Source: Lyophyllum atratum (Eukaryota; Basidiomycota; Agaricomycetes; Agaricales; Lyophyllaceae). From it: a stretch of 64,000 nucleotides of DNA. Numbering within the stretch: the stretch's first letter is position 1; each line of letters starts with the position of its first letter. Under the pieces are notes generated by a model. It made no database searches, was not told the origin of the DNA, and worked only from the letters and a program-made list of their open reading frames with translations. Of this stretch, positions 1 to 11,540 are shown in pieces. A program made the translations under genes and the position numbers. Location of the stretch: contig JACGCN010000017.1 of the NCBI GenBank assembly GCA_014905825.1, forward strand, positions 186,001 through 250,000, read 5' to 3'.

Positions 1-651
1 TCACCCATGAGCCCGGTGAAGCCGCCGGCATTGTTTCAGTGGAAAAATGTTACTCAGACTCCCGGTCTTTAAACCGCTAAAGTTGGTAAGTGTACTTTGC
101 GAATTGAAGGGAATTCGTCGTGGGGGTATCTTTGAAATGGTCAAGCAAGAGGTTCTAAAAGCGTTCAAGATTCATTTCAGGTCATGTCATGATTTCTCGA
201 TATGTAAGGATGGTATAGGACGACATCCTTGAATTGCTATATCGATGACGCATGGATGCCATGAATGCCGGTCCAAGGCCGATTTTAAAAATGAGAGCTT
301 ACCAGATTGTTGAGCGACAGATCGCATACCTAGGATCTATGGCGAGTACTTCCATATTAAGCCAGCCATGGAGCTCGACAGTCCGCTTCGCCTGCTCGTA
401 ATGTGAGCCTCTGAGGCCGCGCCCTTCCCGCAAAATTTGTTTCATTACTGAGGACGTCTGAGTCCGGCTCTGAGGACATTCGGCGAGATTCTGGTCGAGC
501 GTGTGGTGTACACAGATCTCATACTGCCGGTACCGGAGGACCCTCGGAGACCGCGGGGCTACAAAAATTTGCCTAATTTTGCTGACCACACGCGTCTAAA
601 CATAGAATGCCCAGTAAAATAGCCCCCGTGGTATCGAGTGTGTATTGGGTA
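1..651 (-). other. Possible 3' part of an unidentified minus-strand gene; otherwise no secure feature
   Basis: A minus-strand open stretch at 589-299 looks exon-like. It is preceded by a T-rich stretch ending in TTTGTAG (acceptor-like) and ends exactly at TGG followed by GTAAGC, a good splice donor. A second possible exon lies at about 150-70 behind a CTTTTAG acceptor. The translated pieces (for example LLLDHF and EVLAIDPRYAICRST) match no family I recognise, and I see no convincing start codon. This may be the end of a gene running off the left edge, or chance. Confidence 0.25.
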
Positions 652-1566
652 TCATCGTGAGAGGTCGGAAGGATCGATGTCGACTACAATGGCATCCCGG
701 CGCTTCTCGTCCTTTAAACCGCCAATCGATGCGGCGTTGACCAGCACAGTATCCTGACCTGCGCAAAACCGGGGGCGTGCACCTAACCACGCTCTCGTCG
801 CGGACCAAACAACACAAAGCGCGCCCTTCCACCCGCCCTTCGATGTACAGACGCGCTCATATTCCATCTGTGCCTGGGTCCACCCTACACGCTCCACGCC
901 ATGCGCGGCATGGATGTGGCCAAAGATATGTAACCTCGGCCGGACATGCCACAGGGCCTGCAACAGTCCAGCACATCCGCTCCCCCCGGCATCCAGATGA
1001 TGCGCAGGCGGCCCGTGTGTGACGAGAATGTCAGTGCGGGATGGTATGTTCTGCCAGTCGGCCTCGACGCGTGGATACTGGAAGACACCTGAACCGTGGC
1101 GTGGCGTGCGGGGGCTCCCGTAAATGGTGACATTCTGCCCTCTTACAACCAACGTCGTTGAGCTGTCCTCTAGGTATGTGAGCTCCGGATAGGCAGAAAG
1201 GATAGCGTCGCGCTGCGTAGGGTTCGCGAGAATGGTATCGTGGTTTCCTGCGATGAAGACCTTGTGGACGTGTGGCTGAGCCCTAAGCCATTCAAGGACT
1301 GCTAATAGCTCCTGCTCTGTTCCGGAATTGGTGAGATCGCCGGCATGTATAAGAATGTCGCCCATAGGAAGGGTAGGGAGGGCCGTATGTGCGTTATGGG
1401 TGTCGGAGATGCATATGACGCGAATAGTGGAGCTGGTGGATGGGGAGTCTTGAACTATCGGAGCGCATCTGACATACATCCATTTCGTTATGAAGAGCGA
1501 TGGCGATGACAATAATTGCTCCCACCACGTTGGAGGGCGTCGGTCGAAGAGGGCGTTGAGACTCAT
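652..1566 (-). CDS. Calcineurin-like metallophosphoesterase
   Basis: A single uninterrupted exon of 304 codons. The metallophosphoesterase core motifs appear in order: CISDTHN (metal ligands DxH, about residue 53), HAGDLT (about 74), GNHD (about 107), THGPP (about 185) and FGHIHAAHG (about 217). This is the MPPED/UPF0046-like branch of dinuclear-metal phosphoesterases found widely in fungi; the substrate is unknown. Residues 1-50 form a less conserved N-terminal extension with a weak hydrophobic stretch. The start is the first ATG of the open frame. It diverges from the xanthine dehydrogenase gene across about 540 bp, so the two promoters share one intergenic region. Family assignment is secure; physiological role is not. 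Confidence 0.85.
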   Translation of the reverse strand: MSLNALFDRRPPTWWEQLLSSPSLFITKWMYVRCAPIVQDSPSTSSTIRVICISDTHNAHTALPTLPMGDILIHAGDLTNSGTEQELLAVLEWLRAQPHVHKVFIAGNHDTILANPTQRDAILSAYPELTYLEDSSTTLVVRGQNVTIYGSPRTPRHGSGVFQYPRVEADWQNIPSRTDILVTHGPPAHHLDAGGSGCAGLLQALWHVRPRLHIFGHIHAAHGVERVGWTQAQMEYERVCTSKGGWKGALCVVWSATRAWLGARPRFCAGQDTVLVNAASIGGLKDEKRRDAIVVDIDPSDLSR

Positions 1567-2106
1567 GGACAGCAGTCGTTACGTAATGAAGGTGAAGTGG
1601 TCTCCCACATTGATCAGAAAGACAACCCATGTTGCAAGTTGGAGTATGTACTTGGTATGTACTGCCCGGAGGCGGAAATATGCAATAGACCTCGCCGCTC
1701 CAGGTGTCTGAGAAGAAAAGCTGAGTAGGCCCTGGGGTCATATTCGCTGGTGGCACCACGGGGGTTTCCAGCTTAGGGTCCGTGTTAATGTTGCATCTTG
1801 CAAGTTGATTCCCTCCTTCACCTTCCAGTTATTTGCAGAGGAACGGCATGCTCACCAATGGCCCTCATTTTTAATTCCGTGTGGCTGTGCGTCCCATGGA
1901 GCGATTACGACGTCGACAGGGAGCACGGCGAGCAAGGTCTCTCAAGCATCGATCCTCGTACGAGCACATGTGCACATAAGTTGACGTGAACCGCGGATCA
2001 CTCCACCTTATCGGACGGATCCTAGCCTCTCCTCTATCTCTCGTTGACCTACGCTTTGGAGTACGATCCTCGCACCACGGCATTTCGTGTCTGTGAGATA
2101 ACTGTC
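1567..2106. promoter_or_regulatory. Divergent promoter region between the phosphoesterase and XDH, with GATA-type sites
   Basis: This 540-bp stretch between two divergent start codons has no coding gene I can support. Near XDH it contains TTATCG (2008-2013, CGATAA on the other strand) and AGATAA (2096-2101). Both fit the HGATAR core bound by AreA/Nit2-type nitrogen GATA factors, which control purine catabolism genes in other fungi. The sites are seen; regulation by such a factor is inferred, and hexamers like these also occur by chance. Confidence 0.4.
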
Positions 2107-5100
2107 ATGGGGGATGCTCCAAACACAAACACTTTCGCCTCTCTCGCTACCTCCTCCATCCTCTTCTACCTCAATGGCACGCGTATCTCCCTCGATGCAT
2201 CAGCGATCGACCCAGACGCGACTCTCCTTGATTTCATCCGCTCCCAGGGACCAGGACTCACAGGCACCAAACTAGGATGCGGGGAAGGAGGATGCGGGGC
2301 ATGCACCGTCGTCATACAGAGTAAACACCCGCGGACTGGGATACTGCAGCACTTGGCCGTGAATGCTTGCCTGGCTCCGATCGTGAGCGTGGATGGGAAA
2401 CATGTCATCACGGTTGAAGGCTTAGGGAATTCCGAGAATCCGCATCCCTTGCAGGAAAGGATGTGGAAGATGAGTGGAAGTCAGTGTGGCTTTTGCACAG
2501 TGAGTAGATCGTCCTTCCTGGAATTGCATTGCCTGTCTTCCCTTCACGTATGCTGCGGTCCTGTCGATGTCCCTTATCTAGGCCAAATCTAGGCGATCAT
2601 ATGCCCCATTGTCTGATATGGCGGTTTATCTTGCTTGATAGTCCCACATTCCGCCTTCTGTGCTCTGGTCCCCCCGTGCTCTCGCCTTCCTCTGTCCATG
2701 TCATTCGTCTTCGCTTCCCCTTCTCGTAGCCCCTTTATCAACTATATTAACCTATGTCACTTTTTAGCCTGGAATAATCATGTCTCTCTATGCCCTCCTG
2801 CGGACCGCATATTCCGATCCAGCAAAGCTTGGTCGCCTCACAGTCGAGGACATCGAGCTAAACGGAGCACTCGACGGGAATCTATGCAGGTGTACTGGTT
2901 ACAAAACCATATTGGATAGTGCCAAGACTTTTGTGGGCGAGTACCTAGCCAGAGCCCAAGGTGGGTAAAACGGTGTGGTCGGGTTTTAAGCCGCGCTGAT
3001 GCGAGTGTATTAGGTGGCAAACCAGACGAGGACTTTACTATCCCCGTCAACTATAGAGCTGCAAATTTGGAGCAAGGTGAAGTCGTCTCGTGCTGCAAAG
3101 TGAAACCAAGCGAACCCAATCCAACGGAGCTTAGTTCTGATAGTGAGTTCTTTTTATCCACAGCTTCGCGTACTCCTGTAATCCAATTTGATGACTAAAT
3201 TTGATTTTTATCTTACAATCAGTCGCGTTGCCCGTTCCATCAGGCGAAGAAACCTCTGTTCCACCTATTGACGAGAATTCAAGCGCGACAGGCAGGACTG
3301 CACCCGTCGTTACGTCCGCTGTTAAGGAGAACTCAGTACCTACACCCACACCTCCCGCTCCCACATCGGCTTCAAAGGGATGTGGACGAGCTGATTGCTG
3401 CCAGCTCTCCTCTTCTTCCTCTTCAAACGAAGTCGGGGAGAAATCAAAGAAACATCCTTGGTTCCCCCGCTTCACCTTCCGTCCTTACAAACCCAATACC
3501 GAACTCATTTTCCCTCCCGCTTTGAATAACTACAAGCTCAAACCACTCAAGTTCGGGAACGATGATCGAGTTTGGCTGCGGCCTACTACCGTCGAACAGC
3601 TCGCCGGGATCTGTCAAGTGCGGCCGAACGCGAAGTTGGTTGGAGGGAGCAGTGAGATTCAGATTGAGGTCAAGGTAAGCACAGGGTACGATTAACGTGA
3701 AATGGGTGCTAAGGTGAGCACAATGGAACAGTTGAAAGCGCAAGTATACCCCGTGAGCGTATATGTCTCCGATATCCCAGAGCTCTATTTCATCGAGCCA
3801 CCCACGCCTGAACGCCCCTCGTTTGAATTTGGAGCGAACCTCCCCCTTGCCGAGCTCGAAGTCACATGCAAATCCCTCATCGACGCCCCAAACGCAACCT
3901 ACGCCAAAGGCCCCCTGGAAGCCATCCGCACCCAACTTCGCTATTTTGCAGGGTGGCAGATAAGAAACGTGGCCAGTGTAGGCGGGAACATCGCTACCGC
4001 ATCTCCGATCAGCGATCTCAATCCTGTTTGGATCGCGGTGGACGCCAAGGTGGTAGCACGGACAGCAGAGGGCCAAGTGGAGTTGAGTATGGATGATTTC
4101 TTCATCGGGTACCGGAAGACGAGGTTACCAAAAGCTGCTATAATCGAGAGAATTGTAGTTCCTCTTGGTGGTGGGCCTAGGGAGGTTGTGAAGGCGTATA
4201 AGCAGGTATGTCTTCTTACCTATGGCATGGTTCTCTTGGGTGACCTAAAATGATCTTTTAGGCGAAGAGGCGTGATGACGATATTGCCATTGTGACAAGC
4301 TGCTTTGCTATGAGAGTCAATGATGACGGAATAATCGAGCATGCAAAATTCGCCTATGGCGGCATGGCGGCTTGGACGATCTCTACGCCGAAGACCCAGG
4401 CCTTCGTAATAGGTCAGTTATTTTCGTCCCTGTAGAACCTTACTGATCATCCTTTCTGTTCTTAAGGCAAGCCCTTCACTTACCAGATCCTGGAAACCGC
4501 CCTCGAGGAACTAGCAGCCGAGATAGACCTACCATTCAACGTCCCTGGAGGGATGCCTTCTTTCAGGAAAACTCTCGCTCTTAGTTTCCTATTCAAGTTC
4601 TGGACTGCCGTTTCCGTTGAGCTCGATATCCCTCTTGATGGCGGCAAGTCCATGTTCTCCGCTGATCCCCAGGACATTATTGGCACTATCCACCGCCAGG
4701 CGGTCACGGGACGTCGCGACAACTCGGTACATTTACCAACTCATTTTCACAGGTCGTTATTGACAGTTTTCAATGCAGGATCCATACGCGGAGGAAGTTG
4801 TAGGCAAGTCAGAACCACACCTTTCTGGTCTCAAGCATACAACCGGAGAAGCTGTCTACACCGATGATATGCCCACCCTTCAGAACGAAGGCTACGGCGC
4901 CCTTGTCCTCTCCACTCGAGCACACGCCAAGATCATCTCCGTCGACGCATCGAAAGCCCTCGAAATGAAAGGCGTATACACCTTTGTCTCTCACCTCGAC
5001 CTCCCATCGCCCAAAGCGAACTGGTGGGGCAGCGTCGCCCTTGACGAAGTTTTTTTCGCGGTGGACGAAGTGACAGCTTATGGTCAACCGATCGGCATGA

Positions 5101-8100
5101 TCGTGGCTCAGAACAAGATCCAGGCACAGAAAGCGGCGAGGGCTGTCGAGGTTGTGTATGAGGACAATGGACCGCTGATATTGACCATTGAAGAGGCAAT
5201 TGAGAAGGGATCTTTCCATATGCAATATGAAAGAAGGATTGCGCGAGGAGATGAGATTGATGGCGTCTTAGGTGACGCTGAATATACTGCCGAAGGAACG
5301 ACCCGGATGGGAGGACAAGAGGTGAATCAAGTCTTGCTGGAGCCTGTACCGGCTGACATCCTTTCATAGCACTTTTATTTGGAAACTATGGCCTGTCTTG
5401 CGTGAGCATCAATCGTGACAGCCAAATATTCGCTGATTTACATCCATACTTATAGTGTACCCAAATTTGAGAGCGGCGAGATGGAAGTCTTCGCTTCTAC
5501 TCAAGCATTAACAGACAGCCAACGCTGGGTCGCCCAGGTAGGCCTATCATCTTTCTCAAGCACAGCTCTATACGCAGGTCATGTTCGCAGGTTACTGGCG
5601 TGCCAAGGAATCGTATCTTAGCCCGAAGTAAGCGTTTGGGTGGAGGATTTGGCGGGAAGGAGACCCGAGCGTCACATGTGCGTATGTACTCCAGTACAGC
5701 TGATCATGTGCTAATCCATAGGTTATATCTAGCTTACCGCCATTACGGCTCTAGCTGCGAAGAAATCAAGACGACCAGTGCGGTGCATGCTCGATCGCTC
5801 TGAGGATATACAGACGACCGGCCAACGCCATCCTTTCCTCGTCAACTGGAAGGTCGGGTTCACCTCCGAAGGCAAAATCACGGCACTCAAGGCCGATGCG
5901 TATGCCAACGCTGGCTACTCTCTCGATATCAGTGGTGGGGTAGTCGATCGTGCTCTCGCGCATATTGAAAACTGCTTTTATATTCCGCATGTCGATGTGC
6001 GGGGCCGATGCTGCAAGACAAATACTGTCTCTAATACTGCATTTAGGGGTTTTGGTGGTCCCCAGGTATGGCTCAAGCTCCTATCACAATATCATCACGC
6101 TTTAGACTTACTGATCGCGTAGGGTATGGCTGTGTCCGAGCACTTCGTAGAGGTTGTTTCCCACCAACTCGGGTTGGATATCGATCATGTTCGGGAGGTC
6201 AGTATTCATTGTGAGGTGGCTATTTCTGGTCATTTTTAACTGATCTCTCTGCACAGATTAATCTGTATAAAGAGGGACAGGAGAGTCCATACCACCAGGA
6301 GGTACGTCCTCTCTGTGAAGAAATGCTCGAGGACCTTGACAACGTTTCCTCTTGCAGGTCCTCGATTGGCATGTTCCTCGCCTCTTGCAAGACTGCCGCA
6401 TCTCAAGTAATTATGATCATCGCCGTGCTGAGGTCGATCGCTTCAATGAGGTACGCCTTCCATTAGGTAGTAGCAGTGGTATTTATCAACATTTTCCTTC
6501 TCTAGGAGCACAGGTGGCGGAAACGTGGTATTGTTTTGATCCCTACCAAGTTCGGTGTAAGTCCTTCATTCTCCTTTGGAACTAGGGTTAACGTTTCTCA
6601 TCTAGCTCGCGTTTGGGTGAGACTGTCATGCTATGGCATTAGATGAATAACTGAACTAACTATTCTTAGCATCAAGGCAATGAATCAGGGTGCAGCGCTT
6701 GTTCACATTTACATGGATGGATCCGTCCTTGTCGCCCATGGCGGGACTGAAATGGGCCAAGGTATGATTACTTCTTGGCGCTGAGGAGTAACAACCTTAC
6801 ATTCTCTCTTTGGACAGGCCTATATACGAAGTATGTGTCTGCCAATAAGTCTTGAAATTAATTGAACTAGAGGCTGTCAATTAGGTGCTGTCAGTTAGCG
6901 GCTCAAGAACTACGAGTCCCTTTGGAAGCCGTTTTCACATCAGAATCCTCTACGAATACCGTACCCAGTACGTCTGTTCATGAAGGACCTTGAGATGTTC
7001 TAACTACTACTGATCCACTATATAGACACTGTACCGACTGCAGGATCGGCCGGGAGCGATCTACAAGGATATGCTGTTCACAATGCATGCGTCGAGCTCA
7101 ACCGGCGATTGGAGCCTTATCGCCAAAAACTAGGCAGTGACGCTTCCTTAGCTTCCTTGGCTGCGGCGGCATGGGGAGACCGGGTTTCGCTGAGCGCAAC
7201 CGGCCACTATGAAGCTCCAGGATTGGGTTATGAATGGAAGCAAGTTGCGCCCTGCACTTCTACCGAGGGAGTACTAATAAAGTACCTGTAGCAACATGAA
7301 AAAGACAGGAAATCTTTTCATGTACTTCACTCAAGGGGTCGCCGCCACAGAAGTGGAAGTCGATACCCTGACAGGAGATCATACAGTCCTCCGTGTGGAT
7401 ATCCACGTGCGCTGGTCCTTGAGTGTGAGGAGATACAGTACTAATCCACATACATTAGATGGACGTCGGCAAATCCCTAAACCCTGCCATCGATTACGGG
7501 CAAATGTGAGTCTGGTGTAGTTCTACTGACAACATCCATATTGATTTCACGTTACACACCATAGCGAAGGGGCATTTACGCAAGGTCAAGGGTGGGCAAC
7601 TATCGAGGAATCATTATGGCTTCGACACAACGGCGCCATTTTTACTCAAGGACCAGGTACTAGTCCCCAATAACCCCGTGCTGCTATGAGTAACCATCGA
7701 ACGCCCTTTACAGGCGCCTACAAACTTCCCGGTTTTTCAGATATCCCTCAGGTTTTCAATGTGTCCCTCCTGCGCGATGCTGAGTGGCCAAATCTTGGAA
7801 GCATCAAGGTATGTCTCAGGTGCTAAGTACTTAACACTAGTTGACGAATGTTATCATCAGGCCTCCAAGGGAATCGGTGAGCATTTTTCTTATCCAATGG
7901 GGCCGTTGTCTTATTCCTATATCTCGTACAATAGGCGAGCCACCACTATTTCTGGGCGCCTCTGTTGCACTCGCTATCCGATATGCCCTTAGGTCCGCCC
8001 GCAAGGATGCTGGCATCACAGATGTTCAAGAGTTCAGACTTCCCATGACGAGCGAACGGATCAGGATGGCCGCAGGCGATTTCTTGGCTAAGAAAGGTTT

Positions 8101-8149
8101 GGTGGAAGATACGGAGGGCCGTGGCGATGGCTTCTTTGTGGCCATCTAG
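2107..8149 (+). CDS. Xanthine dehydrogenase (purine hydroxylase), 27 exons
   Basis: Oxidises hypoxanthine to xanthine and urate with NAD+ in purine catabolism. I could place every junction; exons begin at 2107, 2768, 3014, 3223, 3732, 4262, 4467, 4779, 5370, 5456, 5591, 5733, 6123, 6257, 6358, 6506, 6606, 6670, 6818, 6885, 7026, 7292, 7459, 7565, 7714, 7861 and 7935. They sum to 4386 nt, a 1461-residue protein in one open frame. Domain order: [2Fe-2S] ferredoxin fold ([10 protein letters not shown]), second [2Fe-2S] ([14 protein letters not shown]), a Ser/Pro/Thr linker of about 100 residues that makes it longer than the usual 1330-1360, FAD domain ([28 protein letters not shown]), then the molybdopterin half with [16 protein letters not shown] and [11 protein letters not shown] carrying the catalytic Glu. 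Odd points are exons of 11, 13 and 16 nt, one GC-AG intron (7240-7291) and a long first intron (268 nt). The start is the ATG nearest the ferredoxin domain. Confidence 0.95.
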
Positions 8150-8594
8150 GATCGCCAATGACGAGATTGATATCCCAAATATCGTTGCAGCACAACGGAG
8201 GTAGCTTCACCAGTTCGGCCTCTGGTGTACGTGGTCACCCTATCGAGGTGGTTGATGAAGGTCTGATTTTCCAACTCCAATGTTGAGGATCCGCAAGCAG
8301 AACGAGGGAGTTGGGAGATTTATTACATTGGGTGTCATGATTGCGCTGAACTTTTTACTTCCACGCTATTTTCGCTGTTGCTGTCCATGGAAATTACATG
8401 TATCATTTCAGATCAATCCAAGAGGCATCATGCGTTGAGTCAAACGGCATGTCCTGGTAAGAGGGGGTGGAGCGCAAAGGACAAGAGGATAGAGCAAGGG
8501 GTCGCATGCCGATGCCGGATAGTTCATAGTCTGCCCGACATTCTCAACATGAGTAATATTGGATGAGTATGAGTAAAGTATCCATGATGATACA
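8150..8594. other. Convergent intergenic region, XDH and Moco sulfurase 3' ends
   Basis: This 445-bp gap separates two stop codons on opposite strands. No gene, repeat or RNA is visible; it must hold both 3' UTRs and polyadenylation sites. Confidence 0.6.
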
Positions 8595-11389
8595 TCAACC
8601 AACAGTCCACCCAATGCGATCTCCCAACCTGACCCTGGCCTCACCTGCCTTCCCCCCGTCCAAATCACCTCTCCAGATCAAATGCACCCCAAACTCCACC
8701 CTCCGGCGCCCATTCCTCCGATGTCGCGCCAAACAGCAAAACGGCTCACGCATCCGCACGCCTGTATCCTGGTCTACACAGATCATCAGGCACCGCCGGC
8801 AGCGGGCAAGAACCTGTAAAGTCTGCGTGCCAATACGGAGGTGGGTGAGGGTATCTTCCTGAAACGACGGGAGACGACTGGAGACAGGGGAAGAAATTGT
8901 GAAGTTGGCGCGGAAGCAGGATGGATGGATCGGTCGGGAGTCTGATGGGTCTGTGGTATTATCAGATGCGATCCAGCTGTTGACGGTGTCCACCGAAGAG
9001 GTAGATATGAGTGTGTATGGGGATTCGTTGGAAAATAGGATCGGCGCAGGTGGCACATTATCAGGCGTAGGCAGACTTGTCAAGCGAGAGGAGGAGGAGG
9101 AGGAGGAGGAAGGTCTTGAAACCCGGTGTAGCTGACACGGCACTCCCAGGAACTTCGAAAACCATTCATCTGCTTCTACCGATGGCCGATGTGATGGTTC
9201 AGCGTCACTGCACACCCTTACTTGCGCCACTTCCTTCCTGGTTTCCTCCATGGGCACAATTAAGTCAGGCATCCCCGGTGCCGTGACCTTCATTGTGTCA
9301 CCTACATCATCGTCGATACTAGGCTTGATAAGGACCATCAGAGGGAACTGCTTCTGCGACAATCGTTTTTCCTGTCGCGCTATTGATGAGCATGAACTCT
9401 CGATCGTGCAGCAGGCCAGCGGGAGTAAGGACTGAGGAGGTTAAGGGCTGGCCTCCACAAGATTTGATAGGGTCTGTATTTTCATGTTAGCATAAGATGG
9501 TATCAAGGAAGGGCTGAAAATATCACCCACACCGAACAAGACTTTGGAGGTACACACCACCATCTTCCACCTTGACCTCCCGATTATCCGAACATGATTG
9601 AACACTCGACATCTCGATGACCTCCCTCGAGATCAGAAAATACCTCCTCAAAATTCGATAAATTTATACACGTCTTCCACGCTGCTACACGCGCCGAATG
9701 AGATTCGAGCGAGACCAAGTTGTTTATCACCCGTGTCGCCTCCAAATTCCTCTACAAACAGTCAGGTTAACGTCACTTCTTCACAATGAAAGTAGAGGCA
9801 TTTACGTCCGTCACCACAAACCCTACCCTCCTTCCAAAGCCCCTCTAACTCCCGATCACTCAAGCCGTTGATTCGAGCTAATACCCCGGTGTTGCATAGC
9901 CCGCCAGTACGAAGGTGGATGTTGGCGAGGGTAGCTAGATTGAGCAGATGCGTATGTCCAATCGCGCGATGGCCTTGGGAGGATGGCGCGTATAGAGAGA
10001 ACGAAACCGTCGGTCCGTCCTCCTCCCATCGCTGACTTCCCTCCCCTTTGTGTATTTCTACGACCGGGGTATCATCCCAGTGTCTGAGAGCGTCGATCTC
10101 CATACATAGAAGATGGTATAGGTAGTCCGTGTGTTTACTCACCGCATGGAGGGATGCGGTGGGATCGTCTAAGGGAGAGAGAGTGGGTGGGAGACGAGGA
10201 GTGAAGAGCTTTTGGTGGGCATCCATCGCGCAACCCAACGCGACTATGGATAGATAAGGTATGGTCCCATTTTCGAATCGTTCATGCACCACCCCCGCTC
10301 TTGCGCCTTTACTTCCTCGAGGGTGGACCCAGTAGGGAGATGATACGGAGAGGGCATCTATCGCTCCGCCACCGAAGTACGTCGGTTTCCGTGAGGATTG
10401 AGAGGATGTGAGGAAGTGCGCAGAGGAGCGTTTAAGCAGGAGGAAGCCAAGGCCTGTGGGGTGCCCCTACGACCGAAGTTATCTATTAGCATTAAAACTG
10501 ACGACTAAGAAGAGAGGCTACCTACATAGATTTTGTAAAAGCTGCCCACCACGAAGTCTGGTGCTTCTTCGAATGGCATGTCACTTAAAACGAGTGGGGA
10601 GGTCGAGAGGTAGGCTGCTGCGTCCACCAATACCGCTTCGTTCTCTCTACGCTTAAGGATCGGGGCGGGATGCACGCCAAGTCGGGATCCAGTAACATTA
10701 CACTGCGCTGGGTACGCATGTAACAAGTACCCTGCTTCATCGCAGGGGGATAAGAAGTCGTCGAGATCGAGACTCTCGACGCCTGCCCCACCAGCCAACG
10801 CACACCCCCTAATCCCAACTAAACTTGTATGCGACTCCTTCAAATACCTATACCTTGCTCCGGGACCCCAAGGGAAGTGCTCCCCGATGAGCTTTAGCGA
10901 CGCAGAAGTCCCGCTCGTCCACACCAGATCCCACCCCTCTTGCTCCCTCTCCCCCAAGCCAAATAGGGCTTGCATGACGCGACTTCGCATCCTGTCGACA
11001 TCGCGTTGGGTGGGCGAATGCGAGTGCGGATTGGAGTATAGTGTGGTGCTGAGAGCCGCAGTGAAGGAGGAGATGGCTGAGATGGGTGGTGGTGGGGAGG
11101 CTGCATGGTCCAAGTGGACAAGTTCGGAGGAGTGCAAAGACGGGTATTCGGTGGTCAGAAGGGCAGCGAAGGATGCTGGTGGGAGGCCATATCCATAATC
11201 ACTTGGGTGTTCATTGTCGGCTGCAGAGGTGGCATCGAGATGTGATGAATTTGATGCGGAGAACGAGTCCAGCGATTCGTCAGAATTAGTTATCGTTGAG
11301 GTGAGAGACGACGAGCTCGACGCTGATGGTGCAGCTGTGGACGAGAGTGAGAACCAGGAATAGACAGATTGTGTTAGACTGATTCCCAT
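8595..11389 (-). CDS. Molybdenum cofactor sulfurase (HxB/ABA3/MOCOS type), C-terminal frame apparently shifted
   Basis: Transfers sulfur from cysteine to the Mo cofactor of xanthine dehydrogenase and aldehyde oxidase-type enzymes. Exons on the minus strand: 11389-10526, 10466-9806, 9751-9531 and 9473-8595, about 874 residues in total. The N-terminal NifS-like PLP domain has HLDHAASPPP, TSGTSASLKL, HAYPAQCNVTG and the PLP lysine in GSFYK (about residue 286). RTGGLCNTG keeps the cysteine matching the persulfide Cys of ABA3. The C-terminal MOSC domain shows YPIKSCGG, FRANF, CRRCLMICVD and GVHL. A Ser run in the linker is encoded by a GAG-type trinucleotide repeat (9090-9112). Two indels break the frame as given: an A/T run at 9650-9653 needs one more base (or a 50-nt intron there), and the T run at 9366-9370 needs one fewer. 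They cancel in length. Either assembly errors or recent inactivation would explain this. Confidence 0.88.
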
Positions 11390-11540
11390 GGTAAGGGTAT
11401 ACGATCCGGATCAGAGCACACCCGGCGCCACAATTACAATCACCCGTACCATACAATTATCGATTAGTCCCTAAAGTATCGTATATCCCCAAATCCAAAG
11501 GATTGATCCATCCAAGGGCTGCTGAGCAAGGTATCCCACA
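11390..11540 (-). promoter_or_regulatory. Short promoter of the Moco sulfurase gene with a GATA-type site
   Basis: Only 151 bp separate this start codon from the upstream helicase stop codon. TTATCG at 11457-11462 reads CGATAA in the direction of the gene, the same GATA core found before XDH. Shared control is a hypothesis based on this one hexamer. Confidence 0.3.

Noticed and set aside
9090..9112. GAG trinucleotide run as a regulatory microsatellite
   Set aside because: It encodes a Ser run in the linker of the sulfurase, a common coding low-complexity feature.
10894..11198. Open frames on the plus strand through the Moco sulfurase exon
   Set aside because: They are shadows of the coding strand; the minus-strand protein has clear family motifs.
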